Of a stretch of 64,000 nucleotides of DNA, positions 56,771-64,000 are shown piece by piece. Below the pieces are notes generated by a model. The model had not been told where the DNA came from and searched no databases. It saw only the letters and a list, made by a program, of their open reading frames with translations. Both the position numbers and the translations under genes were made by a program. Origin of the DNA: Pisolithus tinctorius (taxonomy: Eukaryota > Basidiomycota > Agaricomycetes > Boletales > Pisolithaceae); the NCBI GenBank assembly GCA_024663395.1, contig JANFAH010000002.1, forward strand, positions 1,550,001 to 1,614,000, read 5' to 3'. The stretch's first letter is position 1, and each line of letters starts with the position of its first letter.

Positions 56771-57689
56771 TCAATCCCCACCGTTGTCGCCGCCCCCTTC
56801 CGTCCTGGCGCGCTTGAAGGATTCGGAGTCGGAATCCTGTTCCTGCCGGTTTTGCTGGTTTGACATCTCGTAACCTGTCAAGACACCCTCCAGAACAGCC
56901 CGACTGACAACCTGTCTGAGCTCTTCGTCTGGATTCCTGCCATCTGTTTCGACCCGCTGCATGATATCTTGTACCGATTGCATCAACGCTGAGGTTAGGG
57001 TTTCTGATGCTGCATCTTGTTGGTGCTGGGATGGTTGTGAAATCGGGATTTCGCTGGGCACGACCGGATGTCCGGTCGACTGTGACCTCAGAAACGCGGC
57101 GACGTCGGGAAAATCCTCCTCCAAATGGTCCGCCGGCTTTCGGCTATCACATGTAAATCGGTCGCGCTGGAGGAGATCGTTACTCACCGAGACGCCTTCG
57201 TTATTACGTCTGTCGGTGATTGCGCCATGACTGATAAGCCACTGGGCTGTTTCGACGTTTTCGACTGTGTACAAGGGTGTATCACCGTCCTCGTCGGTGA
57301 CGTTCACATCGCCGCCTGGAGAGGTGCTTTAGAGAAGAGGCGTTCAGGGCTGTGAAGATCACCCGTCTGGTTTACCCTTGCTGACGAGATAGGACAACAC
57401 TTGGTGTTGGCCATAAGATGCAGCTGCATGCATTGGAGTGTAAGTGAATGGATCAGGAGCGTTTGGAGAGATCGCTGTGTAGGATCCCGGTTAAAACGGT
57501 AATATGTGACGCCGGGTGAAGGGAAGAAGAGACGTGCATTGTTGTTCTACGAGTTCCTGGAACAGATTTCAGCACAAGCCAATAGTGGATCGCATATCTA
57601 AGGGGTCGAACCTGGACTCTGAGCAAGTCACCGTCACCTGCTGCTATCCATATGTTTTTTTCTTGAGGTGTTCTCGTTGGGACGGGCAT
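56771..57689 (-). CDS. Ankyrin-repeat protein of the YCR051W type, 5 exons
   Basis: Exons: 57612-57689, 57538-57556, 57376-57474, 57188-57315 and 56771-57136, 229 residues, matching the small yeast ankyrin protein YCR051W in size and layout. Ankyrin signatures are NIWIAAGDGDLLRV, TYTPMHAAASYGQ, DEDGDTPLYTVE and TAQWLISHGA. The second half is a low-complexity, acidic/Gln-rich tail. The role of this family is poorly known. The intron after exon 2 appears to start GCACGT and end CAG, so it would be a GC-AG intron with a weak donor; this choice restores the expected QQSISPNAPDP sequence. Divergent from the PAS-GATA gene with 193 bp between start codons. Confidence 0.85.
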
Positions 57690-57882
57690 CGGTGGCGCAC
57701 TCCAACTAGTGATGGGCTTCGATCAATCAGGTTATCTTACTTTTCCTGAAAAGGTAAGCCGTACCAATCGAAGACAAACATTTTCGTTGGTGGATGACGA
57801 GAAAATGTAAGTGACGATTTGGATCTGGCTGTGGTTCCCCCATGTCGGTCGCGGTGACAGCGTCAACGTTCCATCTACAGTC
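57690..57882. promoter_or_regulatory. Shared divergent promoter of the ankyrin and PAS-GATA genes
   Basis: Short gap between start codons on opposite strands. GATCAATCAGGTTATCTTAC at 57720-57739 contains TTATC, the reverse complement of GATAA, a core GATA-factor site. This might allow autoregulation by the adjacent GATA protein, but the site is short. Confidence 0.45.
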
Positions 57883-60402
57883 ATGAGCTTCCTCGTGCCG
57901 TCGCAACGAGGCTTGGTCCAACAAACATTAACTGAATTCCCTTCAGTACATAACCATCCAGACAGATCGCAATTGCCCCTTTCCTCCTTTCAAGGGTATC
58001 CTCACCCTCACCAGGGCATGCCATCCGCCTCAAATACTTGCTTTCTACCTCCTTTGCTTCCAGATCCAATGGCACACACTTTACCAAAGCTAGGGGAAAC
58101 GCGCTGTTGTAAGCTCTCGTCATGTCTTCCTGATTATGCGCCGCCCGTCCCGGCGGCCCCCCGATCGTCGTCTCCCGGTTTCTGCGGAACACGTCACTGA
58201 CCCTCTTTGTATTTCAGACTGGTCCCTGCTATCATCAGACCTCTCTTTCATCTATCTTGATCCCATCCTTGCTAATCATCTCGACGATCAGGCGCCATTA
58301 CTCCTCGGAAAGTCCCTTTTGTACTTCGTGCATCCCGACGAGCAAGAGACCGCTCGCAACGACCTGACAGATGCCCTCGAGCAAAAAACTATGCACGGCA
58401 GCGTGACAAGGTCCGTCCACTTTATTGCCAAGCATGTCAAGAACTTCATACACCCCCCTTTTAGGGTAAGATATTGCCGACTACCCAAAGTCCGTCGCAT
58501 CCTCGGATACGCCGGCATGAACCAGTCATGGAACGACGCCGACAAAGCGTCGTCCAATGAATACTACATGCCCGTCGATATCGTGATCAGCTGGGCCGCA
58601 GAAGGCCTAGTCCTGTGTTTCATACATGCAGTACCTGAACTCGACCTCGCGGATAATAATGAACACCCCAAGTCACCTTGGGCCACTTGGTGCGGAACGC
58701 CGATGATGAACTCGAGTCATTTACAACTTCTTTACCAACGGCTGCATTGCTGCTGCCCGCAGCCCGGAGTGCTCAGCAAGGTGTTCCAGATCTTGACCAA
58801 TTCTAGCAATCAAGATTACCAGCTGCTGTTCACCTGGCCGCCGGACACCAGCCATGAATACTCCAACAAGCCGTCTGCGAAGGATTTTGCCAGGAGAGCG
58901 GAAGGTGTCCTGCCATCCTCGCACGACGGTAATGTCAAGACGAACTGCACAAAGAGATGGAGAATTGGTGGCACAATGCCTGCAATCAATGGCGAAGTGG
59001 AGAGCGTCTTCATACCTCATGGTCCGTGGTTTGTTTGGTGTCACGTTTCGCGCCATGTGTTTCTCACTGTCAATGTAGGAGCTATCATGTTCGCATGTCA
59101 TACGATCCAGCCCAACCCTCGCAACGGAGTCGGCACGCCGTCACATCCGCAGTATCCAACAAGAACCAACGAAGGTCATGTATCCCACACGCCCCAACAT
59201 GCTTATGATATGTCAGCGAATTCTTATACTTTTCCACCCGTATCCGCGTCAATCCCAACCTATAACCATCTCAGTAATTCTCTTCCATCACCATATCCAT
59301 CTCAGTCCTGGACGGGACACACAGAGTGCTCTTCGCTTTTGAACTACAACAGGTGGCCCAACAGCAGTTCAACACCAATGGCGTCAATTCCCGGGTCATG
59401 CCCTGTCCGCGAAGCAACGTACGGAGTTCCGTCTCCATGCAGGCCCGGCGACTCCCCGACTTTCGGTGATTTGCGCGCGCCACAACACGGGTATTCAACC
59501 CCAGCAAACCCGAATGCAGAGTACATCGACAGGCGCGGAAGTGACATTCCTGGACTGTTAAGCTCTTTCCCAGATGGCGTTCCGCCCCCAAGACGTCGCG
59601 GTAGCCCCGGAGTAATACGCGATGTGTACAGCCGCCCAGGCAACCGCCCTGTTGGTACACTGAAGTGCACCAGCTGTAAGACGACACAAAGTCCTGAGTG
59701 GCGGAAGGGTCCTAGCGGACGGAAAGAACTTTGCAATGCGTACGTCGTCTATTGCTATCTGCCGAGCAGTTCCCTCACGTGTGCCACAGGTGTGGTCTCC
59801 GCTACGCCCGCTCCCGTGCGAAAAAGGAGGGACACGTGGTGACGGGACAGCGCCGGAAAAAGGAGAAGCCCGCGTCTGTGGGGTTCAAAGAGGACTCTAT
59901 TCATCCCCAGTCTCCGCCAATAGCGATTGCCGGTGCCACTGCCCGATCTACCGCCTTCGAGAGTAGTTCGGTTGGCTCTGCATCTGGTAGCGAGATTTAT
60001 TCACAACACAGTCCCGTGGCGACAGAGGCGTCGCCATCGCCTCCCAGCCTTAATTTTGTACACTACTCGCATCCCCCGCCTGCTCGTGGTGTCCAACCGA
60101 GAAGCGATCGACGGTCATCGTTCCAACCAAGTGGCTCGTTCCAGGCTGCGCCATCTCCACTGGCAACCCAACAGACGCACCGTGGCTATAGGAATCGGGA
60201 AGATACGACTCCCCTTTCCTCGCGGTTTGCACCATACAGCGGTTACGTCAGTTCAACAACTTCTGCCAATGCGTCACCAGTGGGGACTCTTACCCCCCTG
60301 CCTTCCTTTGAACGAGACAAGGCCGATGATCGATACTTGGCACCTCCACCTGGATCTTCGGAGGCCAAGTATGATAGGTTCACGATGGCCATGCAGCGCT
60401 GA
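57883..60402 (+). CDS. PAS domain and GATA zinc-finger transcription factor, 5 exons
   Basis: Exons: 57883-58108, 58218-58410, 58465-59021, 59079-59739 and 59790-60402, 749 residues. A PAS-like region (about residues 75-230) contains SDLSFIYLDPILANHL, GKSLLYFVHPDE and GSVTRVRYCRLPKVRR, then DIVISWAAEGLVLCFIHAV. A type IVb-like GATA finger spans the exon 4/5 border: C-x2-C, then 18 residues to LCNACGLRYARSRAKKEG (about 525-565). The rest is Ser/Pro-rich. This layout fits the WC-2/Bwc2 class of fungal regulators, partners of the blue-light receptor WC-1, but basidiomycetes also have other PAS-GATA factors, so the light role is inferred. The intron at 58411-58464 is a multiple of three and stays open if retained. 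Confidence 0.82.
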
Positions 60403-61051
60403 AGCGCATCTTTACGCAGATCTTCGTTTTCTGAGGTTTATTTGTTGCATGCATGTAGTGAGATGCCATGAGCTTTAGCCAGTTAGCGCATGCATGTTTT
60501 CATTTCGCAGTGGTATCTTACTATCTATCCACTTCACTCATGGTTAGTCGTTTACACTCTTCCCTCAAACAAGTGGACCCTCTAGGAAAAAATAGTATTC
60601 TATTAGTCTCAAAGTGTATTTCTATCGTACTACTGGACGTCTAATAAAACAGATTGAACTGGCCAAGTCGAAATGAGCGGAGATCCCCTTGGACCTCCAA
60701 ACCTGAGGGGGACCCTGTGAAAATGCCGGGTTTCTAGATGGCACGGGCTCTTCGTTCATTTCACGAGGTCAGCACTTGGTCTTTTTTTATATAGAAGTAT
60801 TGGGGGGAATGACGGGGTGATGCTTATAAGGTACGAAGTTACATACTGGTAATATTGTGACCCTACACGAGGCTTCGGTGTCGTTTCGTAACCGAATGTC
60901 GATGTGTACAGCCACCGGAGCAATCATACCCTTGTTACCTAAATTCGGGGTACCCAGGGTTAGTATCATATATAGACGCTCCCACTTCCAGCCAGGGAGG
61001 GAACGACTTAACATCGAGTCGACCATCATACTTCCATATAAACTGGTGGCC
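60403..61051. other. Intergenic between PAS-GATA and SDS22
   Basis: 3' flank of the GATA gene and promoter of SDS22. AATAAAA-like TAATAAAAC at 60641-60649 may be a polyadenylation signal. No gene seen. Confidence 0.4.
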
Positions 61052-62624
61052 ATGTCAGGCTCCGCTGTAAATGCCGAGAGTTCGGGCGCGAACAATGTAC
61101 CCGTCGCCGAGGAACGGTAAGCGAGAGTGGAAACTTCGGTTAAGACCTAACCTATGGCTCGTATCTTCCTATTGATTTATTAGCCCGACCGCGAGGGTAG
61201 TGTTAACTTCTGGAGATGACCACGATGCCGGTGATCGGGACGATGACGAAGCAGGTGATGCGGTGGCGGACGCTGATGAGGATGATGACGAGAACTTTCT
61301 GGAGAATTACCCCGATGAAACGACTGTAAGTGATAGGTTTATCTCTCATATTAGCCCCACTTGTCTTACGAGGAGCCTCCCGTACAGGAATTGGATCTAT
61401 GGGACATGCGGATCACTTCACTAGCCCCTCTGAGGCTTCAACGCTTCGCCGGCCACCTCACTCGATTGGTCCTGCGGAAAAACCTGATACAAGAGCTCGA
61501 TCCAGAAATCTTTCAACCCTTGACCAAGTTAGAACACTTGGACCTCTACGATAACAAGATTAAGCATGTCGGAGATGCGCTGAACAACCTGATTTCACTA
61601 GAGTGGGCTTCTGGTCTGATTGCCAGAATTTTCGCGGATGTTCTGAGTGGAACGCGATATTCTTATCTTTCAGGCACTTGGACCTTTCCTTTAACGTCCT
61701 GCGGGAAATTCCAGAAACGCTGTCCCGTTTGACGGCGTTACAAATAGTGTTCTTTGTGCAAAACCGGATATCGCATATCACTGGGTTGCAAGGTCTCGGT
61801 GCAACCCTCACCTCCCTCGAGTTGGGAGCAAACCGTATCAGGGTAGCTATGACAATTTCTTTTTTTTTTGTAAATCTGATTCGTATTAACACGTTCTTCC
61901 CTTCCAGCGGATAGAGGGCTTGGACGCACTTGTCAACCTGAAGGAACTCTGGCTGGGAAAGAACAAGATCACTCGGATCGAGGTAAGGTCGTTGAGTACA
62001 GCTTGTCTGTAGGCTACTACCAACCTTCGCATAGAATTTGGACAACTTGAAGCAGTTGACAATTTTGTCGCTCCAATCGAACCGGATAACCAAGATTGAG
62101 AATTTGGAGAAGTTAGAAAACCTCGAGCAGCTGCTTCTCAGCCACAATGGTATAGAGAGGTTGGAGGGACTTGAACGGAATGTGAGAGAACTTCTAAGTC
62201 ACCGTCATATGTGACGTGCTCTAACACAAATATGTCCAGACGAAACTCAAGATGTTAGATGTGGGTTCGAACTTCATTTCAGCCATTGAGAACGTCTCCC
62301 ATCTTACGTCGTTGGAGGACCTTTGGGTGGGTTATGCCTACGCCGCACGGACCGGTGCTGACATGATCGTACCCTCTACTCAGCTGGGAGGGAACAAGAT
62401 CCCAGATCTACATGCGCTTGAACCCCAGCTCAGACACATTTCCGCACTTGAAACAATATATCTTGAAGCAAACCCTTGTCAAAGCACTGAGGGCGCGAAC
62501 TATATGAGAAAGATAAGGTTAGCTCTCCCACATCTTACTCAGATCGATGCAACGTGGGTACCTCACCCTTTCCTTGGTGGTGATGTCGTAGCTGACTTTG
62601 GGAATATGTTTCAGATATCTGTAG
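61052..62624 (+). CDS. SDS22: SDS22, leucine-rich-repeat regulator of protein phosphatase 1, 9 exons
   Basis: SDS22 binds the PP1 catalytic subunit and guides its maturation and mitotic function in the nucleus. Exons: 61052-61116, 61184-61325, 61388-61602, 61674-61842, 61908-61982, 62035-62181, 62240-62326, 62384-62553 and 62615-62624, 359 residues. An acidic N-terminus (DEDDDENFLENYPDETTELDL) leads into about eleven 22-residue leucine-rich repeats, for example LTKLEHLDLYDNKIKHV, LKELWLGKNKITRIE and LEQLLLSHNGIERLEGL. An LRR cap ends in LPHLTQIDAT. The last exon is 10 nt and ends the protein after TYL. Reading through instead would add a 28-residue unrelated tail, so the spliced form is preferred. 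Length and layout match the family. Confidence 0.94.
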
Positions 62625-62828
62625 GCTGTAGTTGTGACCATTGTGCATCGTGACATATGTAGACTGCTTGACCACCTGCTTTCGTTGGACTATGCACATG
62701 CATTTCAAAATTTGAATGGGTGTCCGTCTCTAGTTGGTATGCCCCTAGACGATTTGGTCACGTGAGCTCACTAGGCGCTTGCCCGCGAACCTTTCAACGT
62801 ATACCCGACCCATTACAATCAGCAGACG

Positions 62829-64000
62829 ATGGCGCCCGCGACTAAGGGTAAGGCCGGCGGTGTCAGCGCAACGTCTTTCTTTGATTTGAAGTCTGAGCTC
62901 GCAAAGCAAGCGGAGGAATTTACAAAGAACAAAGCTACAACTGGCGCCAAGTATCTCAGCGAAGCCAAGAAGACCAAGGTATGCAATATGTGTTCGAGTT
63001 TTGCCGAAACGACTGATGTAGGCTGTGTGCGCGTGCAAGTCGACGACATGGGCTCGGTCTAACAAGGGTGTTGAGGCTCGGGCGAGGCGAGACATTGAGC
63101 TGGAGGAGGTCAGCAGGTCGACAGTGGAATCGGCGCGGGCTGCTCTCGAGCGCAAAGCTCAGCTGTACGAGAAGCTGAGGAAAGGAAAGTCTGGTGGTCT
63201 CAGCGAACAGCAGTATGACGCGCTGCTAGTGGATGTGAGTGACATTGGTTAATTGGATTGCTGTTGGTGCGGATACTGAGTATTTGGCTTTACGGTGTCA
63301 GTTTGATTCGAAGACCATGGATCGCTATGAATCCGATAGCGACGACGTCGACGAGTCTCTTACTGTTCCAAGAGCACAAGAGTATGATGTAGGTTCATCT
63401 AGAACACTGTTCATCATCGCCGCCTCACACATTCTTCAGGATGATCCGGTCATCGAATACGAGGATGAATTTGGTCGCATACGGACCGCACGCAGGTCCG
63501 AAGTGCCCCGACATCTGTTGCCCACTTCTAAAGACCAAGAAATAGGGGACGAGTAAGTTGACCTAACCTTGTCACTGTGTAACCACAATTGCTGATGGCG
63601 ATCTTCTAGGGACGTCATATGTACGTATATACGGGCTTTACAATATTACAAATGACTGATTACTGACACTGATCATAGACAACCCTGTGGACTTCTTCCC
63701 AGTTTATGAGCCTTCTGCAGAGCGAGTCCAGGCTGTGGCAGAGGAGCTAGCCGAGGCACAGAAACGCCCTGAAATGCATTACGATGCAGCGAAAGAAGTG
63801 CGCGCAAAGGGTGCTGCGTTCTACCAGTTCTCCGCAGATGAGGAAACCAGGAGGCAGCAGATGGAAGAGCTTCGATCCGTCCGCGAGGAGACGAAGAAAA
63901 CGCGAGAGGAGACGGGTGCGGTGGACGTGATTCCTGGTGAAGTGGAGGGTATGCGTGCCGAAGATTCTGGCAGTCGAGCGCTTGAGAAGCGCAAGAGAGA
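62829..64000 (+). CDS. CCDC174-like coiled-coil protein, 3' end beyond window
   Basis: Visible exons: 62829-62978, 63022-63234, 63302-63388, 63440-63552, 63610-63620 (11-nt microexon) and 63679 to beyond the window end. The N-terminus has FFDLKSELAKQAEEFTKNKA. It is followed by TTWARSNKGVEARARRDIE, the DYEDEFGR-type segment (VIEYEDEFGRIRT), and then GAAFYQFSADEETRRQQMEEL, the core of the DUF4078 region of CCDC174. The sequence is Lys/Glu/Arg-rich and should form coiled coils. CCDC174 is nuclear and linked to the spliceosome and exon-junction complex in animals. Exon 2 could also begin 18 nt later. Same orientation as SDS22, 204 bp downstream. Confidence 0.85.

Noticed and set aside
62554..62653. 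Readthrough C-terminus of SDS22 ending in a Cys-rich tail
   Set aside because: An intron at 62554-62614 gives a family-like ending, whereas the readthrough tail resembles nothing known.

Overview
This window comes from the nuclear genome of a filamentous basidiomycete, most likely an Agaricomycete. The genes carry many very short introns (about 47-70 nt, mostly GT-AG) and several microexons of 7-23 nt. The gene set is fungal: a two-lobed PFK, SDS22, PRMT5/Skb1, a PAS-GATA factor, a HET-domain protein joined to 45-residue TPR-like repeats, and a GPI-anchored Ser/Thr-rich wall protein. Every gene model here was spliced by eye from splice sites and reading frame. Functional names rest on motif recognition, not on database searches.

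Left third (1 to about 23560): a stack of nested transposons. The outermost layer is an old Ty3/gypsy chromovirus (called Gypsy-A here). It enters from the left edge and ends in a 3' LTR near 23558. A gag-only, RS-rich, non-autonomous LTR element (4983-9590) and a foldback-like element (11757-22489) lie inside it. The foldback element has long terminal inverted repeats made of 45-bp minisatellite units and is flanked by an 11-bp target duplication. A second chromovirus (Gypsy-B, 15667-22476) then inserted at the outer edge of the right foldback arm, with a perfect ACTGA duplication. Every in-frame premature stop I could place in Gypsy-A pol is TGA, and every difference between the two Gypsy-B LTRs falls at a CpG. 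Decay by deamination of methylated CpG therefore explains the pattern and ranks the layers by age.

Middle (23560-41480): Gypsy-A truncated exon 1 of an FAD-dependent aromatic monooxygenase gene. That copy (23564-25354) is dead, a third copy survives as a relic (about 25590-25910), and an intact ten-exon copy lies at 30024-32387. Between them is SelO/FMP40 (26222-28780), and next to it a relic of the C-terminus of the TPR-HET gene whose full copy is at 32847-36194 (minus strand). A diverged calmodulin-like gene (38665-39564, minus) sits between two direct copies of a segment of about 520 bp, next to a TA-flanked hairpin element.

Right third (41485-64000): compact housekeeping genes. These are 6-phosphofructokinase (minus) divergent from an NCLX-type cation/Ca2+ exchanger (plus), a GPI-anchored secreted protein (minus), then a degenerate tract with a second hairpin element and tandem gene remnants. 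PRMT5 (minus), an ankyrin-repeat protein (minus) divergent from a PAS-GATA transcription factor (plus), SDS22 (plus) and a CCDC174-like coiled-coil protein (plus, cut by the window edge) follow. No rRNA, tRNA or CRISPR was seen. These genes do not form one pathway. The clearest themes are repeat-driven change on the left (transposon nesting, duplicated monooxygenase and HET pieces) and ordinary core cell biology on the right.
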